Positions 44,636 to 54,375 of a stretch of DNA of 64,000 nucleotides are shown here, piece after piece (the first letter of the stretch is position 1; every line of letters starts with the position of its first letter). Under the pieces are notes generated by a model. It was not told where the DNA came from. It saw only the letters and a list, made by a program, of their open reading frames with translations, and did not search any database. Source of the stretch: Arcobacteraceae bacterium. Lineage in GTDB: Bacteria > Campylobacterota > Campylobacteria > Campylobacterales > Arcobacteraceae. Location of the stretch: NCBI GenBank assembly GCA_023229945.1, contig JALNYH010000001.1, positions 124,001 to 188,000 on the forward strand. Direction: 5' to 3'. The position numbers were made by a program, and so were the translations under genes.

Positions 44636-45460
44636 TTGAAAAGTTTAATTATAGTGTTTATGTTGTCCTTTGGTTTTGTATATGGAGAAAGTTTAAAAGT
44701 TGTTGGTGCTACTACTATTCAGCCTATAATTCATGGATTACAGGATGATTACAAAAAGATAGCAGATATTAATCTTATTATATCAGGTGGTGGTAGTAGT
44801 GCTGGTGTACAGTCTATAGCTTCTAATACTGCTGATATTGGTATGATTGCGAGATCTTTGAGTACAAAAGAAAAAGAAGAGTTTTCTTGTATGACTATAG
44901 GATTTGATGTATTAGTAATTATTGTAAATGAAACTAATCCTATCAAGTTTATCACAAAAGAACAACTTGTCAATATATATTCTGGAACAGTTAATAATTG
45001 GCTAGAGCTAAATGGTCAAAATCAGAATATTATAGCAACAACAAAAGGTTACGGTAGAGGGAGTCTTTCTATTTTTGAAGATTTTTTAGGACTCTACAGT
45101 CATCAAAATCCAACAAACAGTGATATCTCAAAACAAATCACCAAAGAAGCTTGGATAGGTCAAGCCAATAATGATGTATTAGTATGGGTTGGAGGCTTAG
45201 AAAATAGTATAGGTTTTATTTCATATGGCAATGCAATTGAAGCAATCAACCAAGGTATGCCAATCAAAATAATTCCTATAGAGGGTATGGAGTTTTCTAA
45301 AGAAAATATAATCAACAGAATTTATCCATTAACTAGAGAATTAAATCTTATATATCAAAAAAACAATCAAAAAGCTATCGATTTTGCCAACTGGATGATA
45401 GAAGAGATTGCTCAAAAAGAGTTAGCGAATCATTACTTTATTGGAGTTAGAAGTGAATAA
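44636..45460 (+). CDS. PstS-like substrate-binding protein
   Basis: I favour a TTG start at 44636 behind an AAGG ribosome site, which places a signal peptide (LKSLIIVFMLSFGFVYG) at the N-terminus. The first in-frame ATG (44591) adds 15 residues. The mature part resembles phosphate-type periplasmic binding proteins: VVGATTIQPII, GGGSSAGVQSI, ADIGMIAR, NWLELNGQ and GRGSLSIFEDFL. No ABC permease is adjacent. It overlaps the histidine kinase gene, so it more likely feeds a sensor than a transporter. Confidence 0.75.
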   Translation: MKSLIIVFMLSFGFVYGESLKVVGATTIQPIIHGLQDDYKKIADINLIISGGGSSAGVQSIASNTADIGMIARSLSTKEKEEFSCMTIGFDVLVIIVNETNPIKFITKEQLVNIYSGTVNNWLELNGQNQNIIATTKGYGRGSLSIFEDFLGLYSHQNPTNSDISKQITKEAWIGQANNDVLVWVGGLENSIGFISYGNAIEAINQGMPIKIIPIEGMEFSKENIINRIYPLTRELNLIYQKNNQKAIDFANWMIEEIAQKELANHYFIGVRSE

Positions 45461-47243
45461 TAGCCCACTACTTAAGATTATTATTCCAAATATTTTGATT
45501 GTAATATTTGTTTTTAGTGTTTTTTACTCTATATATCAATTCCTAAATTATCAATCAAAAGAGATGATTGAAGCGAAGCAATATGTAAAGCAAATTGAGT
45601 ATGATTTATCTATGATGAATACAAACTTATATCAAAGTTATATATCAAAACAAATGAGCTATTTAGTATTAAGTGCTAAAAACTCCCAATCTATTAAATC
45701 TTCTTTAGATACATTAGATTCAATTGGATACGACACAAGTAAGATATATCATTCATATTTGGATTTATTTAAACTAAGTGTTCAAGCTTCATCTTTATTT
45801 ATAGAGAATAATGAATTAGAAGCTTTAAAAGTATTAGATATGGTTAGAACTGATTATGAAGACATATCATTTTTTTTACAACAAATTATCTTAGAGCTTG
45901 ATAGTTCACAAGAAGATATTATTGATAAAATCAATATTTTGATTTTTGTATCATCATTGTTTTTAATCTTGATTGTATCATTTAACATAAAATATTTTAT
46001 ACAAATTTACAAAGAGTTATTAGAGTATACAAAAAAAATTCAAGATAGAGCAGTGTTACTTGATAGTATAGCTGATGGTGTATATGGGGTTGATAAAGAT
46101 GGAAATTGTATGTTTATCAATCAAACAGCACTTGAGATGTTGGGCTTTAGTGCAGATGAGGTATTACTCAAAAACCAACATGAGTTATTCCATCATCATA
46201 AACCATCAGGTGAACATTATGATGTGAGTGAGTGTCCAATTTACAATACGGTAAATGATAGAAAGATTAGAAAATGTGAAGAAGTATTTATCAAAAAAGA
46301 TGGTACATTTTTCCCTGTAAGTCTTACTGTTGCACCTACAAGTGATGGAGATGCTGTAGTTGTTTTTAGAGATATTAGTTTTATAAAAGAATATGAACTC
46401 AACTTAGAACTTGAAGTAGAAAATAAAACTAAAGAACTACACACTTTAAACATAAATCTTGAAGAAAAAGTTGTACAAGAAGTAGAAAAAAATCGTCAAA
46501 AAGATGTATTACTGCAACATCAATCTAGATTAGCAGCAATTGGTGAAATGATGGGAAATATTGCTCATCAGTGGCGGCAACCTCTTAGTGCTATTACTTC
46601 AAGTGTGAGTGGATTGAAACTAAAACATGAATATGGTATATTGGAACCTCAAGATATTATTGAAGCAAATGATTGTGTTATGCACAATGCTGAATTTTTA
46701 TCACATACTATAGATAACTTTAGAAACTTCTTTAGAAAAGATCAGCCAAAAAGGAAGTTTTTTGTTATAGATGCTATTAATGATACTATAAGTATTATCA
46801 AAGCTTCATATGATAGTCATTTCATAAAAATTGATACAAAGTTAGATGCTAGTATTTATTATTATGGTAGTGACAATTTATTGTCACAAGTGATTTTAAA
46901 TATATTAGCTAATTCAAAAGATGCTTTTATACAAAATAATATTGAAAATAAAAGAGTATCAATTTTTCTTATAGAAGAAAATAACAATATTAAAATCACT
47001 ATCACAGATAATGCAGGTGGTATAAGTGAAGATATAAAAGATAAGATTTTTGACCCATATTTTACCACAAAACACCAATCTCAAGGTACTGGTTTGGGGC
47101 TTTATATGAGTTCTCAAATCATTCACAACCATTTCCATGGGAAGATTTTTGAGCAAAATATTGAGAATGAAGAATCTTTTGGAGCTTCATTTGTTATTGA
47201 ATTCCCTCAAATAGGCCATTGTAATGATTTTATTATTGAGTAA
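45453..47243 (+). CDS. PAS sensor histidine kinase, HQWRQPL type
   Basis: The GTG at 45453, with GGAG upstream, is a better start than the TTG at 45441. The 596-residue product has two membrane helices (about 7-29 and 165-185) around a helical periplasmic domain, a PAS domain (LDSIADGVYGVDKDGNCMF), a coiled coil, a phospho-acceptor box AHQWRQPLSAI and an ATPase domain with LANSKDAF, ITDNAGGI and GTGLGLY. It overlaps the binding-protein gene by eight bases. No response regulator gene is adjacent. Confidence 0.88.
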   Translation: MNNSPLLKIIIPNILIVIFVFSVFYSIYQFLNYQSKEMIEAKQYVKQIEYDLSMMNTNLYQSYISKQMSYLVLSAKNSQSIKSSLDTLDSIGYDTSKIYHSYLDLFKLSVQASSLFIENNELEALKVLDMVRTDYEDISFFLQQIILELDSSQEDIIDKINILIFVSSLFLILIVSFNIKYFIQIYKELLEYTKKIQDRAVLLDSIADGVYGVDKDGNCMFINQTALEMLGFSADEVLLKNQHELFHHHKPSGEHYDVSECPIYNTVNDRKIRKCEEVFIKKDGTFFPVSLTVAPTSDGDAVVVFRDISFIKEYELNLELEVENKTKELHTLNINLEEKVVQEVEKNRQKDVLLQHQSRLAAIGEMMGNIAHQWRQPLSAITSSVSGLKLKHEYGILEPQDIIEANDCVMHNAEFLSHTIDNFRNFFRKDQPKRKFFVIDAINDTISIIKASYDSHFIKIDTKLDASIYYYGSDNLLSQVILNILANSKDAFIQNNIENKRVSIFLIEENNNIKITITDNAGGISEDIKDKIFDPYFTTKHQSQGTGLGLYMSSQIIHNHFHGKIFEQNIENEESFGASFVIEFPQIGHCNDFIIE

Positions 47244-47352
47244 TATTAGATAAACAATAGTTATTTAAAAAGTATAAAACTTTTATTTTTCTCAAAGGTT
47301 TAAGTAGTTATGATTTAGATTGTATAAAAAATAATTTCAAAATGGGTAGGTA

Positions 47353-49164
47353 ATGGAAACTCTTAGTGTCAAAAATAAAACATTACTGTTTATCTTTTTA
47401 GTCTTTATATGTACATTAGGAACATTTTTATATATTATGGATAATTTTCAAGATGAGAGACTAGCAAAGATTAAATATGACCATTTCCTAAAAGTTGAAA
47501 CATCATACTACAAAAGTCTTGCTAAGAATTTTGAAGATATTTATTCTAGCAATGCAAAAATTGTTTTAACTGATAAAATTGTCGAAGCATTTATTGCTCA
47601 AGATAGAGAGCTTGTATATTCTTTAGTACAAGATATTTACAAAAATTTACGCATTCAAGACCCTTATTTTGAGCAAATGCATTTTCATCTTAGTGATGGG
47701 ACATCTTTTTTAAGGGTGCATAAACCAAATATTTATGGTGATGAGATAGCTACCTTGCGTCCAATGATAGGTACTGTTCATAGAGAAAAAAAACTTTTAG
47801 CTGGTTTTGAAATGGGCTTACATGCACTTTCTTATAGGGTAGTAACCCCTATATTTCATAATGATATTTATGTTGGTGCATTAGAATTTGGTATATCTCC
47901 AAAAAAAGCTTTAGATTTAGTAACTTATTTCAATGATATACAAGGGTTACTATATATAGACCAACAAGGACTTAAAGAAAATAGAAAATCTATCCAATTT
48001 AGCACAATTCATGACCCTAAGCTTATAGCAAACTTACCAAATCACTTTGGGCATAAAGAACATACAGATATAATGAAAAATGGTGACCTTTATTGTGCAT
48101 ATTCCTTTCATATTTTTGATTTAAAAGGGCATAAACTAGGGGAATTTGTATTTTTAAATGATTTAACACAAGAATATTTATCTTATATGGAAAGTAGAAA
48201 AGTATTTTTGACAATTTTTATTTTATCTGGTGTGAGTGTATTTTTGATTATTAATTTTGGATTTAATAGTATAATTTCAAGACTAGAAGACTCATATGAG
48301 AAGTTAAAAAAATTCACTACAATTATTGATACAAATATCATCACTTCTGAATGTAACTTAGAAGGTGAAATAAAATATGCTTCGCAAGCATTTGCAAATA
48401 TCAGTGGATATTCCAAGAAAGAGCTCATTGGTAAAACCCATAAAGAAATGAAAAGCCCAGATATTAATAAAGGCATATATGCTAATTTGTGGGATAAGTT
48501 ATCCCAAAATCAAATATGGGAAGGTGAGCTAAAAAATATTAAGAAAGATGGTGGTATTTATTGGATAAGAGGCTCAATCTCGCCAATTATTGATAAAAAA
48601 TGGATTAAAACAGGATATACTGCTGTTTTTCAAGATATAACAAATGAGAAAAAAGTTCAAGAACTTCTTATTAGTGATGGATTAACAGGGATTTATAATA
48701 GAAGATATTTCAATGAAGTATTGCCAAAGTTTTTAAATATTTGTAAAAGAGAAAATGACTATGTATCATTTGTAATCCTTGATATTGATTTTTTCAAACA
48801 ATATAATGATACATATGGACATCAAGAAGGTGATAATGTATTGATTCAAGTTGCTTCATGTTTGCAAGGAAGTATCGCTAGGGGGAATGATTATGTGTTT
48901 AGGATAGGTGGTGAGGAATTTGGTATTCTTTTTAAAGGTATAGATGAAAATAAATCTTTTGAATTTGTAAATAAAATAAGGCAAAATATTGAAAATCTAA
49001 GAATTCCACATAGTCAAAATAGTGCAAGTAAATATATTACAGCTTCATTTGGATTGGTAGTTCAAAAAGGTCAAGATATAACCAATGAAATTAAAATTTA
49101 TGCAAAAGCTGATGAACAGCTCTATATAGCAAAAGAAAATGGTAGAAATAGAGTCTGTATTTAA
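47353..49164 (+). CDS. Cache-PAS diguanylate cyclase
   Basis: The product is 603 residues. A helix (about 10-27) leads into a dCache_3-like periplasmic sensor (FEQMHFHLSDGTSFLRVHKP, RPMIG, GFEMG, GALEFGI), a second helix near 280-300, PAS (IIDTNIITSECNLEGEI) and GGDEF. The catalytic site RIGGEEF is intact and RGND five residues earlier is the RxxD inhibitory site. It should make c-di-GMP under product feedback. It follows the kinase gene by 109 bases on the same strand, and a shared operon is possible. Its stop overlaps the convergent CowN gene by four bases. Confidence 0.9.
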   Translation: METLSVKNKTLLFIFLVFICTLGTFLYIMDNFQDERLAKIKYDHFLKVETSYYKSLAKNFEDIYSSNAKIVLTDKIVEAFIAQDRELVYSLVQDIYKNLRIQDPYFEQMHFHLSDGTSFLRVHKPNIYGDEIATLRPMIGTVHREKKLLAGFEMGLHALSYRVVTPIFHNDIYVGALEFGISPKKALDLVTYFNDIQGLLYIDQQGLKENRKSIQFSTIHDPKLIANLPNHFGHKEHTDIMKNGDLYCAYSFHIFDLKGHKLGEFVFLNDLTQEYLSYMESRKVFLTIFILSGVSVFLIINFGFNSIISRLEDSYEKLKKFTTIIDTNIITSECNLEGEIKYASQAFANISGYSKKELIGKTHKEMKSPDINKGIYANLWDKLSQNQIWEGELKNIKKDGGIYWIRGSISPIIDKKWIKTGYTAVFQDITNEKKVQELLISDGLTGIYNRRYFNEVLPKFLNICKRENDYVSFVILDIDFFKQYNDTYGHQEGDNVLIQVASCLQGSIARGNDYVFRIGGEEFGILFKGIDENKSFEFVNKIRQNIENLRIPHSQNSASKYITASFGLVVQKGQDITNEIKIYAKADEQLYIAKENGRNRVCI

Positions 49165-49466
49165 CAGCACTCCATTTCAGCACAGTTCAGTATTTCTTGC
49201 CCTTTTTCAAAGTCATACTCGTCAAATAAATCCCATATATAAAAGATATTTCCACACACATGATATAAGATATCTTTATTATCACCTTCTTTTGAAAAAA
49301 TATCTTTATAATTCTCAGGGATAAATCCCATAAATCTAACCCAAAAGTCATTTTTGGATTCTGGTATCATCTCAAAAAGTTCATTCATAGCATCAAGTAC
49401 ATCTATTGCATTTTTATAGCAGTCAATATTCTCAAAGGTGATATATCTATCTTTTTCTTGTATCAT
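49161..49466 (-). CDS. cowN: CowN-like protein
   Basis: The product is 101 residues. Its opening DRYITFENIDCYKNA, a central LYHVCGNIFYIWDLFDEYD and the end AEMECC match the CowN family (DRYxSFxGIDCxGNA near the start, a terminal double cysteine after an acidic helix). CowN sustains N2-dependent growth in the presence of carbon monoxide by protecting nitrogenase. This copy has a longer middle than typical. It follows the CxxCH chemoreceptor gene after 47 bases on the same strand, with TAGGAG as ribosome site. Confidence 0.7.
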   Translation of the reverse strand: MIQEKDRYITFENIDCYKNAIDVLDAMNELFEMIPESKNDFWVRFMGFIPENYKDIFSKEGDNKDILYHVCGNIFYIWDLFDEYDFEKGQEILNCAEMECC

Positions 49467-49513
49467 GTGTATGCTCCTAGTAATACCAGTACATACAAAA
49501 ACTATTCCATTGA

Positions 49514-51454
49514 CTATGGTCTATCTAAAGTACCATTTTTAATAAGTCCTTCAATTCTTCTTTTTTCAACACCATTATAGCTTGGGTCAATAATTTCTTT
49601 TCGCACCTTTATATCACCTTTACCATCAAACTTTTTTCCTTTCGCATCTTCGACTATTAGTCCAGCAATATCATTTGTTTGTTGTGCAACAATATTTGTT
49701 TCTATAGCTATTTGGGCATTTTTTTGTGTTTTTGTATCAATGTCGTTTATAGCATTATTGATAACTTCAATTTTTGTTTGTTGTTCTTTACTATCTCTTG
49801 TAACTTCATCAATAATCGCAATAGTTGATGTTATATTCTGATTTAATTTATGGTAACCACTAATCATATTATTAGCCATCTCTTTACCATTGTTTGCGGT
49901 AAGCGTAGCACTTGTCACTAAAGTATTGATTTCTCTAGCAGCTTCAGCACTTCTTGATGCAAGATTTCTAACTTCGGCAGCAACTACTGCAAACCCTTTC
50001 CCAGCTTCTCCAGCTGTTGCTGCTTCAACGGCAGCATTTAAAGATAGGATATTTGTTTGAAATGCAATTTGTTCTATTACGGTTATTGCATCACTAATTG
50101 ATTTGATTTTAGTATTAATATCATCCATAGAGGTTGTAGTATCATTAGCAAGTTTAAGACCACTATTTGAAGATTGTGTTACCTCTTGTGCCAAAGAAGC
50201 CATTTTTGACGCATTTACCGTAGCTGAATGGATTGATTTTGCAATATCTGCTATTAGTACTGTGGTATCTTTCAAAGAGTTAGCTTGTTCTTTTGAAGAT
50301 AAAGTTAGTTGTTCTACATTTTGGGCTAGTATTTTAGAATCTTGTTGAAGAGCAAGACCATTTTTGAGATTTTGTCCACTTAGTTTGACCAAAGTACTCC
50401 CTAGCATATCTACTTTGTCAAATAACTCTTTAAATTCACCTTTGGTTGAGCCTTTTGAATTGATTCTTAATTCATAGTTATCGTTACTATAACCTTCAAG
50501 AACTTTTAAAACTCTAATTACATTATAATTCATAGCATCTAACATTTTATTAACTATATTTATAAGATTATTGATTTCAGGATTTGAAGCTTTGGCATTT
50601 ATTTTTACATTTATTTGACCAAGTGAAGCTTGTTGACAAATTTCTGAACTTTCTTTTATTGCAATTTCATCTTGGTGCAAACCTTGTATCGTTTTATTTA
50701 TATTTTCATTTACAACTACTACCATTTCACCTATTTCATCCATAGTATGTACTTGCAAAGGTTCAATTGAGTTTTTCTTTTTAGATATATAGTCAAAAAA
50801 GTTTATTAGTCCCATTTTAAAGTCTTCTATAGGTTGTGTTGCTTTTTTTGTAATAAATAGTATCATTGAACTTATTAAAATAATGATAACCAATGCAATA
50901 GAAGATAGACTAAAAATAGTATCATTTATAAGTTGTTTAGCACTATCTAATGAAAAAGTTAAATCCATTACCCCAATAACATCACCTTCTTTTTGATTGG
51001 CATGACACATCAAACATTCATTAGTAGCTATCATAGGACGAAGAATTCTAAGCCCAGAGTGACCATTGTCTAGAACTTCCAAAACTAACTCTTTTTTGGT
51101 ATTAAATACATCTAATACATCTTTATCATTTGTAAAGTTTTCTCCAGGACTATAAAACTCTATGGTTTCTTGACTTTTTGCTACATACAATCTTTGTAAA
51201 CCTTTAATACCTTCTCTACTATCAAACTCAGCTTTTTTGATAACTTCAGGGTCACCACTATTCATAGCATTTCTTAGAGTCAAGAAAATAGAATCTGTAA
51301 GCATAGATAAGGATTCTTTAGTATTCGTATATGCCAATTGTTCCATTTTATTTGTTGAAATATATGTAGTTATAATATTGGATGCAAAAATCATTATTAT
51401 TGCAGGAAGAAGTATTTTTGTTGATATTCTGAGTTTATTTGCAAAGCTGTTCAT
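49514..51454 (-). CDS. Chemoreceptor with periplasmic c-type heme motif
   Basis: The product is 646 residues. Helices at about 13-31 and 181-201 bound a periplasmic domain with CLMCH (C147, C150, H151), a c-type heme attachment site, in a DUF3365/Tll0287-like sensor (GLQRLYVAKS, IEFYSPGENF, GVMDLTFSLD). HAMP and the signalling domain (LSLNAAVEAATAGEAGKGF) follow. Unlike the two receptors at 15-20 kb it ends NGTLDRP without an EWESF-type tail. It should steer motility by redox state or a heme-binding gas. CowN is encoded just downstream. Confidence 0.87.
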   Translation of the reverse strand: MNSFANKLRISTKILLPAIIMIFASNIITTYISTNKMEQLAYTNTKESLSMLTDSIFLTLRNAMNSGDPEVIKKAEFDSREGIKGLQRLYVAKSQETIEFYSPGENFTNDKDVLDVFNTKKELVLEVLDNGHSGLRILRPMIATNECLMCHANQKEGDVIGVMDLTFSLDSAKQLINDTIFSLSSIALVIIILISSMILFITKKATQPIEDFKMGLINFFDYISKKKNSIEPLQVHTMDEIGEMVVVVNENINKTIQGLHQDEIAIKESSEICQQASLGQINVKINAKASNPEINNLINIVNKMLDAMNYNVIRVLKVLEGYSNDNYELRINSKGSTKGEFKELFDKVDMLGSTLVKLSGQNLKNGLALQQDSKILAQNVEQLTLSSKEQANSLKDTTVLIADIAKSIHSATVNASKMASLAQEVTQSSNSGLKLANDTTTSMDDINTKIKSISDAITVIEQIAFQTNILSLNAAVEAATAGEAGKGFAVVAAEVRNLASRSAEAAREINTLVTSATLTANNGKEMANNMISGYHKLNQNITSTIAIIDEVTRDSKEQQTKIEVINNAINDIDTKTQKNAQIAIETNIVAQQTNDIAGLIVEDAKGKKFDGKGDIKVRKEIIDPSYNGVEKRRIEGLIKNGTLDRP

Positions 51455-51632
51455 TTGTTATTACCTTAAATAAATATAAAATCTAATTATAATAGAATGA
51501 TTTTTATATTTAGATTAAGAAAGTATAGAATTTGTAAGAAATCATGATTTATTTTTTGGTTAATTCATTTTTTACATGAAAATTCAAGCAAAACTTTGTT
51601 ATCTTACGATAAAATTTTATCAAAGGGTAACA

Positions 51633-51833
51633 ATGGATTTGATAATCAATGGTGAAATAAGAACAGTTAATGATAATAAAACTGTATATGATGTAATGAA
51701 TGATTTACAAATTATTGATAAAGTGATGGCAGTTGCGGTTAATATGAATATAGTAAAAAAAGATGAATGGAATACTTTTATACCAAAAGATGGTGATAAA
51801 ATAGAACTTTTACAATTTGTTGGCGGAGGATGA
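51633..51833 (+). CDS. thiS: Sulfur carrier protein ThiS
   Basis: I start it at 51633 (MDLIINGE, AAAGGGTAAC before it) rather than at an upstream ATG. The 66-residue product has the ubiquitin-like ThiS fold (MDLIINGEIRTV, VYDVMNDL, MAVAVNMNIVKKDEW, DKIELLQFVGGG) ending in the Gly-Gly tail that is thiocarboxylated. It has one Gly beyond the usual GG. ThiF and ThiG are not adjacent. Its neighbour is a molybdoenzyme, so a MoaD-like role is possible, but the sequence looks like ThiS. Confidence 0.85.
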   Translation: MDLIINGEIRTVNDNKTVYDVMNDLQIIDKVMAVAVNMNIVKKDEWNTFIPKDGDKIELLQFVGGG

Positions 51834-51866
51834 TTTGCCTAAAATTAATTTTAATGAGAGGTTTTA

Positions 51867-53951
51867 ATGACAACTGATATTAACTCGGTTTGTACTTATT
51901 GTGGAGTGGGCTGTGATATAACAGCAGTTGTACATAATAATAAAATAACAAAAATTTACGCTCAAAGTGATGGGTATGTAAGTAGAGGTAAACTTTGTAT
52001 CAAAGGTAAATATGGCTTTGATTTTGTAGATTCCCCTAATAGAATCAGAACACCAAGAATCAAAAAAAGTTTTATAGAAAAAAACTTTGATGCTTTGCCA
52101 ACAGAGCTAAAAGCTAGGTCAAAAAGGCTTATTCAATTAGATGATATTTGGTATGAGTCAAACTATGAATTTGCAACATCTCTTGTAGCTTGGAAGCTCG
52201 ATGTTCTAAAGCAACAATATGGAAGACATAGCTTTTGTGCCACAGGAGGAGCAAGAACAAGCTGTGAAAGTGGTTGGATGCTTCAAAAGTTTACAAGAGA
52301 GACTATGGAGTCACCTCATATAGATAACTGTGCAAGAGTCTGTCATAGCCCAAGTCTAAAAGGGCTCAAAACTACAATTGGAGAAGGAGCTGCAACAAAT
52401 CCTTATGATGATATATTCAAAAGTGAATTTTTACTTGTAATTGGTTCAAACACAACAGATGCCCATCCAATAGTAGCAAATAGAATGATAGAAGCATCAA
52501 GAGATAAGATTGTGGACATTGCTGTAATTGATGTGAGAGAAATTCATCTTGGAAAATTTGCAAAATACAATGCGGTCATCCCTTATGAGGCAAATTTATT
52601 AGTTTTGAATATGATGGCATATGTTATACTTAGTGAAAATCTTTATAATACAAGATTTATAAACACAAGATGTAAAGGGTTTGAAGAGTATAAAAACTCT
52701 ATTTTAAATGATGAGTTTGCAAATCCAAAGTTTTTTGAGAAATTGAAAGGATATGAAGATTTAGCCCAGCTGATACCAGTAATTGCTAGAGAATATGCTA
52801 CAAAAAGATCTATGATTTTTTGGGGTCTTGGAATAAGTGAACATATTGATGGTAGTAAAGCTGTGATGGCTATAGCAAATCTAGCCCTAATGACAGGAAA
52901 TATTGGACAAACTGGAGCTGGGCTTATGCCTCTTCGTGGACAAAACAATGTTCAAGGTACCTGTGATGTAGGTTGTCTTCCTTATTATGCACCAGATTAT
53001 CAAACACCTCAAGAAATAGGTCTTATGACACCAGATTTGATAAATGCAATGCTTGATGGGGAAATAAAATCAATGTATATCATGGGTGAAGATATTGCAC
53101 ATATCCATCCAAATCAAAATAAAATAAATAAAGCATTAGATAATCTTGAGTTTATAGTAACCCAAGAGCTTTTTATGAATGAAATTGCGAATAAAAGTGA
53201 TATTGTTTTTGGTGTAAAAAGTGCTTATGAGAAAACAGGTGTTTATGTAAATGCTATGAGAAGACTTCATTTATCTCAACCTCTTGTTGAATGTGATTTA
53301 CCAGATGATTGGGAAGTTTTAAGAGATATAGAAAACAAACTAAAAGGTGATTTTTTATATGAATCAAGCGAGCAAGTTTGGGATGCCGTAAGGGCTGATG
53401 TCTCAAGGTACAAGGGAGCTAGTTATATGAAGCTAAGCAAACATAGAAGTAAAGGTATGCAATGGCCAATAGATAAAGATGATACACCGATACTTCACCT
53501 TGATGATTTTCGAACTGATGATGGTTTAGGTAATCTTACTTATAATTCATATATTTTAAGAGGTCAAATAAAAGAAATTTTAGATAATTGTGAAAGTCTT
53601 AAAAATCATTTTTATCTAACATCTGGTAGAGTTTTAGTCCATTATAACAACTCAGCTCAAACAAAAGAATCACCAAGATTAAATGAAAAACATCCTAATG
53701 ATATTTTGTTAGTTAGTATAGATGACCAAGATAAGTTTACATCATCAAAAGTGGTTCTTAAAACCCAATATGGACAATCCGCACCTTTAGAGATAAAATT
53801 TTCAAAAAGTATCAAAACTGGAACTATGTTTACATCTTTTCATCATGCAAAAAGTAAAATCAACTATATATTTGGTGATGAATCAGATGAATTGACCAAG
53901 ACGGCTAGATTTAAGTCGTTGAAAGTGGAAGTGAGTAGTGATGAATGTTGA
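51867..53951 (+). CDS. Formate dehydrogenase-like molybdopterin oxidoreductase
   Basis: The product is 694 residues without a Tat signal, so it is cytoplasmic. It has a [4Fe-4S] site (C9, C12, C16, C44: CTYCGVGC, then KGKLC-like GKLCIKG) and a bis-MGD enzyme body. NCARVCHSPS places a cysteine (C159) where selenocysteine sits in FdhF, next to the conserved His160. The rest (GANATN-like GAATNPYDD, PLRGQNNVQGTCDVG) fits formate dehydrogenase alpha subunits. No electron-transfer subunit or maturation gene is adjacent. A nitrate-reductase-like role is less likely. Confidence 0.8.
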   Translation: MTTDINSVCTYCGVGCDITAVVHNNKITKIYAQSDGYVSRGKLCIKGKYGFDFVDSPNRIRTPRIKKSFIEKNFDALPTELKARSKRLIQLDDIWYESNYEFATSLVAWKLDVLKQQYGRHSFCATGGARTSCESGWMLQKFTRETMESPHIDNCARVCHSPSLKGLKTTIGEGAATNPYDDIFKSEFLLVIGSNTTDAHPIVANRMIEASRDKIVDIAVIDVREIHLGKFAKYNAVIPYEANLLVLNMMAYVILSENLYNTRFINTRCKGFEEYKNSILNDEFANPKFFEKLKGYEDLAQLIPVIAREYATKRSMIFWGLGISEHIDGSKAVMAIANLALMTGNIGQTGAGLMPLRGQNNVQGTCDVGCLPYYAPDYQTPQEIGLMTPDLINAMLDGEIKSMYIMGEDIAHIHPNQNKINKALDNLEFIVTQELFMNEIANKSDIVFGVKSAYEKTGVYVNAMRRLHLSQPLVECDLPDDWEVLRDIENKLKGDFLYESSEQVWDAVRADVSRYKGASYMKLSKHRSKGMQWPIDKDDTPILHLDDFRTDDGLGNLTYNSYILRGQIKEILDNCESLKNHFYLTSGRVLVHYNNSAQTKESPRLNEKHPNDILLVSIDDQDKFTSSKVVLKTQYGQSAPLEIKFSKSIKTGTMFTSFHHAKSKINYIFGDESDELTKTARFKSLKVEVSSDEC

Positions 53952-54018
53952 ATTTTGAATGATGAATTTTGAATGGTGGATATTTTAATTCAACATTTAA
54001 AATTCAAAATTCAAAATT
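53947..54018. repeat. ATTCAAAATT-type repeat with inverted arms
   Basis: TGAATTTTGAAT units to the left and ATTCAAAATT units to the right (ending 54018) are mutually complementary and separated by about 20 bases, so the sequence can fold into a hairpin. It begins in the stop codon region of the dehydrogenase and ends shortly before the yraN ribosome site. Related words lie upstream of dnaK. Confidence 0.55.
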
Positions 54019-54038
54019 ATTAAAAACGGAGTTTTTTC

Positions 54039-54368
54039 ATGAGTCGATTAAAAGGCAACATAGCAGAAAATAAAGCTGTAGAATTTCTCAAACAAAAAGG
54101 ATTTACCATAATAGAACAAAACTATTATGCCAAAAAAATGGGTGAGATTGATATTATTGCCACAAAAGGAGATGTTTATCATTTTGTTGAAGTAAAAAGT
54201 GGTACAAGTTATGATGCTATCTATAATATAACTCCATCAAAACTCCATAAACTTATAAAAAGTATTTATTACTATCTAAAAGTCAAAAACCTTGATGTAA
54301 AGTTTTGTATAGATGCTATAATAGTATATGATAATAAAATAGATTTAATAGAAAATATCACTTTATAG
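54039..54368 (+). CDS. yraN: YraN-family (UPF0102) nuclease-fold protein
   Basis: The product is 109 residues with the family signature: AENKAVEFLKQKGFTIIEQN, then GEIDIIA and FVEVKS, which form the acidic metal site of a PD-(D/E)XK nuclease fold. The exact role of YraN is not known, though a DNA-processing or recombination function is suspected. It is shorter by about ten residues than E. coli YraN. It is followed by the aminotransferase gene after seven bases. Confidence 0.88.
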   Translation: MSRLKGNIAENKAVEFLKQKGFTIIEQNYYAKKMGEIDIIATKGDVYHFVEVKSGTSYDAIYNITPSKLHKLIKSIYYYLKVKNLDVKFCIDAIIVYDNKIDLIENITL

Positions 54369-54375
54369 GAAATAA

